A stretch of 6,530 nucleotides of DNA, from positions 1-6,530 of the forward strand of contig JABSPP010000096.1 of NCBI GenBank assembly GCA_013214275.1, given 5' to 3'. Shown one piece after another: positions 1 through 5,691 of this stretch. A program made the position numbers and the translations under genes. Numbering within the stretch: position 1 is the stretch's first letter; each line of letters starts with the position of its first letter. Origin of the DNA: Flavobacteriaceae bacterium. GTDB taxonomy: Bacteria > Bacteroidota > Bacteroidia > Flavobacteriales > Flavobacteriaceae. A model generated the notes under the pieces. The model ran no database searches and was not told where the DNA came from. It saw only the letters and a program-made list of their open reading frames with translations.

Positions 1-1380
1 ACCAAACTCCAGCGCTCTAAGGAAATCTTGATCGATGAACATGGCTTCATCATCACCGCGATCTGACAGTTTTAGCTGAGCTTCAAAGCGTTCTCTTTGG
101 TCAATGGGATCGTTTAACTCAGAGTATGCATTGGCAATTTCTTTTCCACAGACCATTAATTCGAAACGCTCTGTCAATTCTGGGTGATTTCTGTGTGCCT
201 TGCACAAAGGACTCATTTCTTTTGGGTAGTCTGTAATAAAAGTAGGTTGGATGTAATTTCCTTCACATTTTTCACCAAAAATTTCGTCGATCAGTTTGCC
301 TTTACCCATGGTATCATCAACCTCAATTCCCATTGATTTGGCAGCTTCTCGAATGTCGTTTTCAGATTTTCCAGCAATGTCAAATCCAGTGAAATGCTTG
401 ATAGAATCTATCATGGTAATTCGAGCATAAGGAGCTTTAAAGTCCACTTCATGTTCTCCGAAAGTTGCCTTGGTAGTTCCGTTAACGGCTAGAGCACAAT
501 GCTCTAATAGCTGTTCACAAAAGTTCATCATCCAGTTGTAATCTTTATAGGCTACGTAGATCTCCATGGCGGTGAACTCAGGATTATGGGTTCTATCCAT
601 TCCCTCATTTCGAAAGTTTTTTGAGAACTCGTAAACACCGTCAAAACCACCTACGATGAGTCTTTTTAAGTACAGTTCATTGGCGATTCTCATATACAGG
701 GGAATGTCCAGAGAATTGTGGTGGGTAATAAATGGTCGCGCAGCGGCTCCTCCGGGAATCGGTTGTAAAATAGGGGTCTCTACTTCTACATATCCCGCCT
801 TATTAAAAAAAGATCGCATAGCGTTAAACAGCTTTGTCCTTTTTATAAAAACGTCTTTTACGTGTGGGTTTACTACCAAGTCTGCATAACGTTGGCGGTA
901 ACGCAGTTCGGGGTCGTTAAATTCATCATAGGTGTTTCCATCTCCATCTTTTTTGGGGAGTGGTAGTGGTTTTAGTGCTTTACTTAATAAGGTAAAATGT
1001 TTCACCATCACTGTTTTTTCCCCTACTTTGGTAGTAAAAAGTTCACCTTCGATACCAATAAAATCACCAATATCTAGTAGTTTCTTGTAAACATCATTAT
1101 ATAGCGTTTTATCTTCACCTGTACAGATTTCATCTCTGTTGAAGTATACTTGTATTCTACCACTAGCATCCTGTAATTCAGCAAAAGAAGCTTTTCCTTG
1201 GATTCGTCTAGACATTAATCTACCAGCAATGACTACTTTTTTACCTTCTACAAACTGATCTTTTATTTTTTTTGAATTAGTATCTAAAGGGTATAGGTCT
1301 GCTGGATATGGATCAATGCCCATTTTACGTAAGCGAGCCAGTTTTTCTCTGCGTACAACTTCTTGCTCTGATAATTGCAT
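1..1380 (-). CDS. lysS: Lysyl-tRNA synthetase, class II (3' end outside the window)
   Basis: Cytoplasmic enzyme that joins lysine to tRNA-Lys using ATP. I translated 460 codons from the ATG at 1380-1378; the frame is open to base 1, so the gene is cut by the window edge. An N-terminal helical part (residues 1-45) is followed by an OB-fold anticodon-binding domain (about 48-135, starting VVIAGRLMS). The class II catalytic core follows, with motif 1 around 183-203 (GYVEVETP), the PGGAAARPF loop at 209-217, and motif 2 with FRNE at 256-259 and THNPEF at 264-269. The conserved ELNDP at 421-425 is present. The visible part ends in ALEFG, just where motif 3 (GMPPT...GIGIDR) should begin, so nothing suggests it is broken. 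The start is supported because the OB domain begins at its usual distance and no upstream in-frame extension is needed. The leader is A-rich without a Shine-Dalgarno sequence. Confidence 0.97.
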   Translation of the reverse strand, partial: MQLSEQEVVRREKLARLRKMGIDPYPADLYPLDTNSKKIKDQFVEGKKVVIAGRLMSRRIQGKASFAELQDASGRIQVYFNRDEICTGEDKTLYNDVYKKLLDIGDFIGIEGELFTTKVGEKTVMVKHFTLLSKALKPLPLPKKDGDGNTYDEFNDPELRYRQRYADLVVNPHVKDVFIKRTKLFNAMRSFFNKAGYVEVETPILQPIPGGAAARPFITHHNSLDIPLYMRIANELYLKRLIVGGFDGVYEFSKNFRNEGMDRTHNPEFTAMEIYVAYKDYNWMMNFCEQLLEHCALAVNGTTKATFGEHEVDFKAPYARITMIDSIKHFTGFDIAGKSENDIREAAKSMGIEVDDTMGKGKLIDEIFGEKCEGNYIQPTFITDYPKEMSPLCKAHRNHPELTERFELMVCGKEIANAYSELNDPIDQRERFEAQLKLSDRGDDEAMFIDQDFLRALEFG

Positions 1381-1412
1381 TTTAGATGTTTTTATGCGAT
1401 CATTTAAAGTGG

Positions 1413-1442
1413 CTAAGATAATCAATAACTCAAAGGAGTAAA
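1413..1442 (-). promoter_or_regulatory. Candidate lysS promoter
   Basis: Read on the minus strand, TATCTTAG (1420-1413) resembles the Bacteroidota -7 box TAnnTTTG with one mismatch. TTTA (1442-1439) lies 18 nt upstream as a degenerate -33 element. The predicted start of transcription would leave a leader of about 25-30 nt before the lysS ATG. Placement fits a promoter, but both boxes are imperfect and the call is inference. Confidence 0.4.
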
Positions 1443-1485
1443 TACTAAAAAATTAAAAAAGGCTCGTGAACTCTAAAAAAACAAG

Positions 1486-1493
1486 TATATTTG
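1486..1493 (+). promoter_or_regulatory. -7 box of a plus-strand promoter driving the small RNA
   Basis: TATATTTG matches the Bacteroidota -7 consensus TAnnTTTG at every defined position. No full -33 TTTG is present; a weak GTG at 1466-1468 lies 17 nt upstream, within the looser flavobacterial spacing. No protein-coding frame follows, but an intrinsic terminator lies about 110 nt downstream, which makes a short non-coding transcript the simplest reading. Confidence 0.6.
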
Positions 1494-1497
1494 CCAT

Positions 1498-1606
1498 GTT
1501 GTTTTGAACAGACAGCATGTTGTAATGCTGCAATGATATCGTTACAGACGGTATCGTGGTTTTGTTAGCCAATGGAAAGCTTCCCATTCATGGGTTGCTT
1601 TTTTTG
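1498..1606 (+). ncRNA. Predicted free-standing small RNA, about 109 nt (possibly a 6S-like RNA)
   Basis: The unit is bounded by a consensus -7 box at 1486-1493 and a stem-loop plus seven-T run ending at 1605. Two clear hairpins lie inside. CAGCAT (1513-1518) pairs perfectly with ATGCTG (1525-1530) around the loop GTTGTA. GATATCGT (1535-1542) pairs with ACGGTATC (1548-1555) around TACAG with one G-U pair, and two further pairs extend it (1533-1534 with 1556-1557). An alternative fold pairs GCT (1527-1529) with AGC (1567-1569) and CAA (1531-1533) with TTG (1562-1564), giving a longer rod with a side bubble, as expected of 6S RNA. It lacks the GGAAGCAGC-type loop of SRP RNA and has no tRNA cloverleaf. 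From memory, the 6S-Flavo family of Bacteroidota has similar size and architecture, but I cannot confirm membership. The 5' end is estimated from the -7 box. No gene follows on this strand until 2503, so a riboswitch leader is unlikely. Confidence 0.6.
1577..1605 (+). terminator. Intrinsic terminator of the small RNA
   Basis: The stem is AAGC (1577-1580) with GCTT (1597-1600), a TT/TT internal loop, then CCCA (1583-1586) with TGGG (1591-1594) around the loop TTCA. A run of seven T (1599-1605) follows directly on the plus strand. Geometry and T-run are typical of rho-independent termination; the internal mismatch weakens the stem somewhat. Confidence 0.75.
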
Positions 1607-1767
1607 TTTGGACTCATCGTATCTTCTGGTTCCTAGGCAAAAACGGTTTAAAATTTGACCAAGCGGGACACTTATTAAAAGTGACGCTAGCACACTAAAA
1701 ATGAATGGGTGATAAATGGATTTTAGTCATTTTTTAAGGAAACAGAAAAAGGATCATGAGTATTCTT
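1607..1767. other. Non-coding stretch with short inverted repeats
   Basis: No supportable gene lies here; the only open frame noticed is a 28-codon one at 1717-1803 that runs into DUF456. Two structured spots are visible. The first is a hairpin, AGCG (1662-1665) plus CACTT (1669-1673) pairing with AAGTG (1679-1683) plus CGCT (1685-1688). The second is an AT-rich inverted repeat near 1694-1735: ACTAAAA (1694-1700) can pair with TTTTAGT (1721-1727), or AAAAATGA (1697-1704) with TCATTTTT (1727-1734). The second is followed by a T-run on the plus strand and lies just beyond the DUF456 stop, so it may be a weak terminator in either direction. Neither is convincing alone. Confidence 0.35.
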
Positions 1768-2268
1768 TTAAAAGAACTGGTATTTGTAATCCCAGACAAT
1801 AGTGAGGAATAGTAAACAATAAATGACCCCTACAGCAAATTTTAGTCCTGTAGAAAATAGAAATCCAATTAGAGCGCCAAAAGCAGCTCTGAGTGCTCTT
1901 TGCGAGTCATTGGAGTCATAGAGTAATTCACCTGTCAAAGCACCAAAAAATGGTCCAATTATGATTCCATAAGGGGGAAAGAAAATAAGTCCGATTACTA
2001 ATCCAAAAGTAGTTCCGTATATCCCATACCTACTGCCACCAAACTTTTTGGCTCCAAGGGCCGGGATGATATAATCTAGAACATAAATAAGAACAGCAAT
2101 GACGAGGGTAATACTCAAGAAGGTCCAATCTATCGGGACAACTTTGGTGAGATGAAGCAGTAATAATCCAACCCATCCAGTAATTGGACCGGGGAGTACG
2201 GGCATAAAAGCGCCAACGATTCCCAGAATCATCAATACAAAGCCAAAAAATAGTAGTAGAATATCCAT
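1768..2268 (-). CDS. DUF456 family integral membrane protein
   Basis: A 166-residue, almost entirely hydrophobic protein of the DUF456 family (function unknown). Family features seen by eye are the N-terminal membrane segment followed by the LPGP turn (about residues 25-28), and a second segment ending in GAKKFGGSRYG (about 72-82). Then come glycine-rich segments with PPYG and IIGPFFGA, an acidic GELLY, and a last pair of membrane helices. I count four to five membrane segments. Length is close to the family's usual 160-170 residues, so it is complete. The ATG at 2268-2266 begins directly before the first helix, leaving no room for a signal peptide. It stands alone on the minus strand, divergent from the lipoprotein gene and separated from lysS by the small-RNA region. 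No clear promoter was found upstream; TTTATTTG (2346-2339) is a one-mismatch -7 candidate without a -33 partner. Confidence 0.85.
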   Translation of the reverse strand: MDILLLFFGFVLMILGIVGAFMPVLPGPITGWVGLLLLHLTKVVPIDWTFLSITLVIAVLIYVLDYIIPALGAKKFGGSRYGIYGTTFGLVIGLIFFPPYGIIIGPFFGALTGELLYDSNDSQRALRAAFGALIGFLFSTGLKFAVGVIYCLLFLTIVWDYKYQFF

Positions 2269-2379
2269 CTCTATTGGGTATGCGTATTGGACGAGAAGAC
2301 AGAGATTTTGTTACATAACTCCCCATTGAAGGATTGATCAAATAAAAGTCAATGTCCCCAATAATAAGGAAATGATTTA

Positions 2380-2397
2380 ACACCAAATAGTTGGTGT
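2380..2397. repeat. Perfect inverted repeat between divergent genes
   Basis: ACACCAA (2380-2386) and TTGGTGT (2391-2397) form a perfect 7-bp palindrome around ATAG. It lies about 105-110 bp from the start of both flanking divergent genes, DUF456 and the lipoprotein. It could be an operator for a dimeric regulator or a hairpin in an untranslated leader. There is no T-run next to it, so it is not an obvious terminator. Confidence 0.45.
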
Positions 2398-2470
2398 AAA
2401 TTTAAACAAGTGGAGATTTCAATGAAGATTTTTTGAGTGTAATTTAACAATGACAAAGGTATTAGAGGGT

Positions 2471-2478
2471 TAATTTCG
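2471..2478 (+). promoter_or_regulatory. Candidate -7 box for the lipoprotein gene
   Basis: TAATTTCG differs from the Bacteroidota TAnnTTTG box at one defined position and lies 24 nt before the GTG start, predicting a leader of about 20 nt. No good TTTG is found at the -33 position; a TTTG at 2432-2435 is too far away. This is a weak call. Confidence 0.3.
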
Positions 2479-2494
2479 TAAAGATTTTATTAAA

Positions 2495-2507
2495 TTCACA
2501 CTGTGAA
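2495..2507. repeat. Palindrome spanning the lipoprotein start codon
   Basis: TTCACA-C-TGTGAA is a perfect 13-bp inverted repeat with the GTG start (2503-2505) inside its right arm. In DNA it could bind a dimeric protein. In RNA it could form a 5-bp stem TTCAC/GTGAA with loop ACT, hiding the start codon. The half-sites are arranged opposite to a CRP site (TGTGA first), so CRP is not suggested. Confidence 0.4.
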
Positions 2508-2988
2508 CATAAAGCAGCTACGTTTCATATTTCTATTGCTACTAATTTCAAGTTTTTACGCTTGTGACTACTTCTCTTTTGAGAGAAAAAAACGACTTCA
2601 TGAATTAGATAGCATTATAGATACTTCAACGGTAGATGTTTTTCCTTCTTTTAGTGTCTGTGACACTATTATATATAAGGAGAAAAAGGTAAACTGTTTT
2701 CGGGAAACCATTCACAGGGAAATTACAAGGAGTCTTATTGAAGAGGAGATCAAGGTAAAAAAAACTGTTGATGAAACGATTGAAGTGGTAATTACAGTTC
2801 ATTCAGATCATAGACTAACCTTAACGTCTCTGGTGGCCTCTGAATATTTGTTGATGATGATTCCCGATTTTGAAGCAAGAATTAAAAAAAGCCTTCAAAA
2901 GCTTCCGAAAGTAAGGGCTGCAACTAAAAGAGGAATTCCTGTAACCTCGGAATTTAAACTTCCTATTCGAGTAACATTAGACGACTAG
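2503..2988 (+). CDS. Small predicted lipoprotein with a TonB C-terminal-like region
   Basis: The 161-residue product starts with a charged n-region (K4, R7), a hydrophobic core (8-17) and cysteine 21 after SSFYA. This reads as a lipoprotein signal, though the lipobox FYAC is atypical. After C21 there is no acidic cluster of the kind that exports flavobacterial lipoproteins to the surface, so it probably faces the periplasm. Two further cysteines (C53, C65) flank a short charged segment and could form a disulfide. Residues 66-100 look helical then strand-like; the end (134-158, KLPK...KRGIPVT...LPIRV) resembles the last strands of the TonB C-terminal fold. I recall similar small proteins in flavobacteria, but assign no function. 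GTG is the start because a stop at 2491-2493 leaves only three codons upstream and no later Met would keep the signal. The stop overlaps the convergent gene by 4 bp. Confidence 0.75.
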   Translation: MNIKQLRFIFLLLLISSFYACDYFSFERKKRLHELDSIIDTSTVDVFPSFSVCDTIIYKEKKVNCFRETIHREITRSLIEEEIKVKKTVDETIEVVITVHSDHRLTLTSLVASEYLLMMIPDFEARIKKSLQKLPKVRAATKRGIPVTSEFKLPIRVTLDD

Positions 2989-3485
2989 TGATACTTTTTG
3001 CGGAAATTTTCAGCAGATTTTACTAGATAAAGACTATAACTTAAACTCCCTATGTAGATTACTTTGAGTACAATTCCTTGCAGGAGTGTGTTCGGGTCTA
3101 CAATAAAGTTGAGTAGGTTGACAAAGAGAAGTAAAAGCAGGGGAATCAAAATCTTTACAAATGGATTTTTTTTAATGGTGATAGCACACAAAATAAAAAC
3201 TGATGTAATGATGATATTAAAAACGTGGTCTGCTATGGAATAATCCACAGAATTTACAATGCCCATCGCGATAGCTAATCCATTGATTATTGCAATAATA
3301 AATAGAATTGATCTGCTCCTATTGATCTGTATTTCTGAGTCGACAGTTACTCCTTTTTTGGTAACAAAACGACCGATGTGAATGGCTTTCTCTTTTTCAG
3401 TTCCTTCAAATGGGTAGTTGCAGGTTTCACAAAAAATAGCAATTTTAGGGTTCTCTTTTTTACATGCTGGGCAACTATTCATCAT
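2985..3485 (-). CDS. Zinc-ribbon membrane protein, four predicted helices
   Basis: I do not recognise a named family. The 166-residue protein opens with a zinc ribbon (C5-x2-C8, C19-x2-C22; CPAC and CETC), a linker of about 35 residues containing GTEKEKAIHIG, then roughly four membrane helices (about 59-78, 87-104, 108-128, 133-155) and a basic tail (FRKKYH). The ribbon would lie in the cytoplasm if the helix number is even, with both ends inside. Such ribbon-plus-membrane proteins are common and mostly uncharacterised. Tandem ATGs (3485-3483 and 3482-3480) offer two starts one codon apart; either keeps the ribbon. The gene starts 9 bp after the obgE stop, so it is very likely translated from the obgE mRNA. 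Its TAG stop shares the CTAG at 2985-2988 with the convergent lipoprotein gene, leaving no room for a terminator between them. Confidence 0.85.
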   Translation of the reverse strand: MMNSCPACKKENPKIAIFCETCNYPFEGTEKEKAIHIGRFVTKKGVTVDSEIQINRSRSILFIIAIINGLAIAMGIVNSVDYSIADHVFNIIITSVFILCAITIKKNPFVKILIPLLLLLFVNLLNFIVDPNTLLQGIVLKVIYIGSLSYSLYLVKSAENFRKKYH

Positions 3486-3494
3486 CTTTTATTT

Positions 3495-4484
3495 TCAGTT
3501 TAGCATTTTCCAGAGTTCGTCCTTGAGTTCTGTCAATCCTGTTTGAGCTATCGAAGATATAAATAAATAGGGAACTCCTTTAGGCACTTCTTTTTCCAAT
3601 TCCTCTTTTAACTCATGATCTAGCATATCGGATTTAGAAATAGCTAAGAGTCTTTGCTTATCAAGTAATTCTGGGTTGTGTTTTTTTAACTCGTTCAGTA
3701 GAATTTCGTATTCTTTGGCAAGGTGATCGCTATCTGCTGGAATTAAAAATAGGAGTGTTGAATTTCGTTCTATATGGCGAAGAAATCGGTGACCTAGTCC
3801 TTTTCCTTCAGATGCTCCTTCAATAATCCCGGGGATATCTGCCATGACAAAACTTTGGTAATTTCTATATTCAACAATGCCTAGGTTTGGTTTGAGTGTG
3901 GTAAAAGCATAGTTGGCAATTTTCGGTTTTGCTGCTGTGATCACAGAGAGTAAGGTTGATTTCCCCGCATTGGGAAACCCCACCAATCCAACATCAGCAA
4001 GGATTTTGAGTTCCATTTGAAACCAGCCCTCTTGCCCTTGAATTCCTGGCTGCGCATAACGTGGCGTCTGGTTGGTAGACGATTTAAAATGCCAGTTTCC
4101 TCGTCCGCCCATACCACCCTCTACGAGGATTTTTTCTTGTGCATCTTCCGTAATTTCAAAGATGATATCTTGGGTTTCACTATCTCTTACAATGGTACCT
4201 AGGGGAACATCAACGTAGATATCTTCACCATCTTTTCCTGTACTTCTGCTTTTACCACCATCACCACCGTGTGCTGCTTTGAAGTGTTTTTTGAATTTTA
4301 GGTGAAACAAGGTCCACATATTTTTGTTTCCTCGAACAATCACATGTCCTCCACGTCCACCATCGCCGCCATCAGGTCCACCCTTCGTGATGAATTTTTC
4401 CCGATGAAGATGAACAGAGCCTTTACCTCCTTTGCCAGATGAGGCAAAAATTTTTATGTAGTCAACAAAATTACCCTCAGTCAT
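3495..4484 (-). CDS. obgE: Obg family GTPase (ribosome assembly)
   Basis: Obg/CgtA is a cytoplasmic GTPase that binds the large ribosomal subunit during assembly and is linked to (p)ppGpp signalling. The 329-residue product has the glycine-rich Obg domain at about 6-162 (GKGGKGSVHLHREKF, GGPDGGDGGRGGHV, AAHGGDGGK, GGMGGRGN). The G domain follows, with G1 GFPNAGKS at 169-176, G2 around TTLKPN (195-200), G3 DIPG at 216-219, G4 SKSD at 283-286 and G5 SSIA at 310-313. G4 differs from the textbook NKxD by serine for asparagine; I believe this variant occurs in related Obg proteins, so activity is not in doubt. It ends right after the G domain without the C-terminal OCT domain, a usual architecture outside Firmicutes. 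The ATG at 4484-4482 is a few residues longer at the N-terminus than strictly needed (MTEGNFVDYIKI), and the next Met is far inside. It has its own promoter in the spacer after adk. Confidence 0.97.
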   Translation of the reverse strand: MTEGNFVDYIKIFASSGKGGKGSVHLHREKFITKGGPDGGDGGRGGHVIVRGNKNMWTLFHLKFKKHFKAAHGGDGGKSRSTGKDGEDIYVDVPLGTIVRDSETQDIIFEITEDAQEKILVEGGMGGRGNWHFKSSTNQTPRYAQPGIQGQEGWFQMELKILADVGLVGFPNAGKSTLLSVITAAKPKIANYAFTTLKPNLGIVEYRNYQSFVMADIPGIIEGASEGKGLGHRFLRHIERNSTLLFLIPADSDHLAKEYEILLNELKKHNPELLDKQRLLAISKSDMLDHELKEELEKEVPKGVPYLFISSIAQTGLTELKDELWKMLN

Positions 4485-4523
4485 TTGTGGTTGGTTTTTG
4501 TTTGAATCGGGTGTTTCCTAGGA

Positions 4524-4553
4524 CAAATCTACACGTTATTACAGCGTATCAAA
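4524..4553 (-). promoter_or_regulatory. Strong promoter for obgE and the zinc-ribbon gene
   Basis: On the minus strand TTTG (4553-4550), an 18-nt spacer and TAGATTTG (4531-4524) match the Bacteroidota -33 and -7 consensus at every defined position. The -33 box overlaps the last codons of adk; the -7 box is in the 54-bp spacer. Transcription should begin near 4518, giving a leader of about 34 nt before the obgE ATG. Confidence 0.75.
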
Positions 4554-5111
4554 AACCTCCGACAAACGAGCAGTAATTTCTTCGATGGATCCTACTCCGT
4601 TTACTCCATGGTAATTTCCTTTTGGGAAGTAGTAATCTTTAAGAACTGCTGTCTTTGTATTGTATTCTTGAAAGCGAATTCGAATTTTTTCAATATTCAT
4701 GTCATCTGATCTGCCACTGGTTTCACCTCTTTCAAGCAGTCTAGCTTCCAGAAGATCTTGTGGTACTTCTAGGGCAATTATTCCATTGACCTTCTTCCCT
4801 TTTGCTTCTAGGAATTTATCCAACGCTTCTGCTTGTGAAATAGTCCTTGGGTAGCCATCGAATATAAACCCATTTTTATCGAGGTTTTTATTCACTTCCT
4901 CTTCAAGCATATCAATAGTAACCTGGTCGGGAACTAATTTACCTTCATCGGCATACTTTTTAGCCAATTGTCCAAGCTCCGTATGATTGCTTTTATGATA
5001 GCGAAATAGGTCTCCTGTTGAGATGTGCATCAACTCGTATTTTTCTTTTAAAATGGTTGCCTGAGTCCCTTTTCCAGCACCCGGAGGTCCAAATAATACA
5101 ATATTTTTCAT
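4539..5111 (-). CDS. adk: Adenylate kinase, short-LID form
   Basis: Catalyses ATP + AMP to 2 ADP in the cytoplasm, setting the adenylate balance. The 190-residue product carries the P-loop GPPGAGKGT at 8-16, the AMP-binding STGDLFR at 31-37, and DGYPRT at 85-90. The LID region is short, with RGETSGRSDD at 128-137. No cysteines for a zinc-binding LID are present, so this is the short form without the long LID insertion; 190 residues is the usual size for that form. The ATG at 5111-5109 sits two codons before the P-loop strand (MKNIVLFG), the standard position. It follows hpt after 6 bp, so the two purine enzymes are probably translated from one mRNA. Hpt supplies IMP/GMP and Adk handles AMP, a sensible pairing for nucleotide salvage. 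Confidence 0.97.
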   Translation of the reverse strand: MKNIVLFGPPGAGKGTQATILKEKYELMHISTGDLFRYHKSNHTELGQLAKKYADEGKLVPDQVTIDMLEEEVNKNLDKNGFIFDGYPRTISQAEALDKFLEAKGKKVNGIIALEVPQDLLEARLLERGETSGRSDDMNIEKIRIRFQEYNTKTAVLKDYYFPKGNYHGVNGVGSIEEITARLSEVFDTL

Positions 5112-5117
5112 GTTATT

Positions 5118-5660
5118 TCATTGAGTTGTTAATTGATATATTGCTGGAAGATTTCTTCCTAAACCATTATAATCCAAGCCATATCCAACAATAAATCGAT
5201 CGTCAATATTTTTTCCGATGTAATTAATTGGAAGTTCTTTTCTATAGACTGTAGGCTTAAAAAATAGGGTAGCAATTTTTAGCTGCTTTACATTTTTGTT
5301 GCGAAAGATTTCATAAATCTTACCGAGTGTGCTCCCCGTATCCACAATATCTTCCAAAATAATGACTGTCCTGTCTGTAAGATCCTCATGAATGCCAATT
5401 AATTGGGTGACAGTTTCTGTAGATTTTGTTCCGATATATGAATGAAGTTTGACAAAGGAAACCTCACAATTGCGTTTAAATTTTCGGATAAAGTCGGCCA
5501 CAAATAAGAACGAACCATTGAGAGTCCCGATAAATACAGGGACTTCATCTTCATCTAGATCGAATGATACCTCACGAACCATAGTTTCTACGATGTGATG
5601 AAGCTCTTCCTCAGTAATTAAAGGAGTAAAGGTTTTATCGTGTAGTTTAATGATTTCCAT
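5118..5660 (-). CDS. hpt: Hypoxanthine phosphoribosyltransferase
   Basis: Purine salvage enzyme of the cytoplasm that transfers phosphoribose from PRPP to hypoxanthine (and usually guanine), giving IMP or GMP. The 180-residue type I phosphoribosyltransferase shows the loop FIGTLNGSFLF at 43-53 that contacts pyrophosphate, and the flexible catalytic loop SYIGTKST at 74-81. The PRPP-binding motif is at 100-112, with acidic pair E103-D104 and VDTGSTL. The base-recognition segment around K135 (FFKPTVYR) and the C-terminal region FIVGYGLDYN at 156-165 are also present. Length and motif spacing are normal. The start at 5660-5658 is the natural one: MEIIKLHDKTF is a usual N-terminus. No good promoter box was found directly upstream; a stem-loop lies between it and secDF, so either a weak promoter or read-through from secDF must supply transcription. 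Confidence 0.95.
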   Translation of the reverse strand: MEIIKLHDKTFTPLITEEELHHIVETMVREVSFDLDEDEVPVFIGTLNGSFLFVADFIRKFKRNCEVSFVKLHSYIGTKSTETVTQLIGIHEDLTDRTVIILEDIVDTGSTLGKIYEIFRNKNVKQLKIATLFFKPTVYRKELPINYIGKNIDDRFIVGYGLDYNGLGRNLPAIYQLTTQ

Positions 5661-5691
5661 ACAATCAGATCAATGACTTATGTTAAAATAG

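Noticed and set aside
656..889. Plus-strand 77-codon open frame
   Set aside because: Lies wholly antisense to the catalytic core of lysS and has no recognisable protein features.
1498..1606. SRP (4.5S) RNA or tRNA as identity of the small RNA
   Set aside because: No GGAAGCAGC-like SRP tetraloop region, no cloverleaf or T-arm sequence.
1629..1636. TTCCTAGG shared with the obgE leader (near 4515-4522)
   Set aside because: An 8-bp match without matching flanks is expected by chance in 6.5 kb, despite the rarity of CTAG.
1717..1803. 28-codon plus-strand frame starting ATGGATTTTAG
   Set aside because: Too short, no promoter or homology recognised, and it overlaps the 3' end of DUF456.
2030..2386. 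Minus-strand 118-codon open frame upstream of and overlapping DUF456
   Set aside because: Overlaps the DUF456 gene in another frame; composition (rich in S, R, W, Y) looks like an out-of-frame translation. Its upstream part would also cross the palindrome region.
2495..2507. CRP-type binding site
   Set aside because: A CRP site reads TGTGA-N6-TCACA; here the halves are in the opposite order with a 1-bp spacer.
4017..4202. Plus-strand 61-codon open frame
   Set aside because: Antisense shadow of obgE, which is certain in this stretch.
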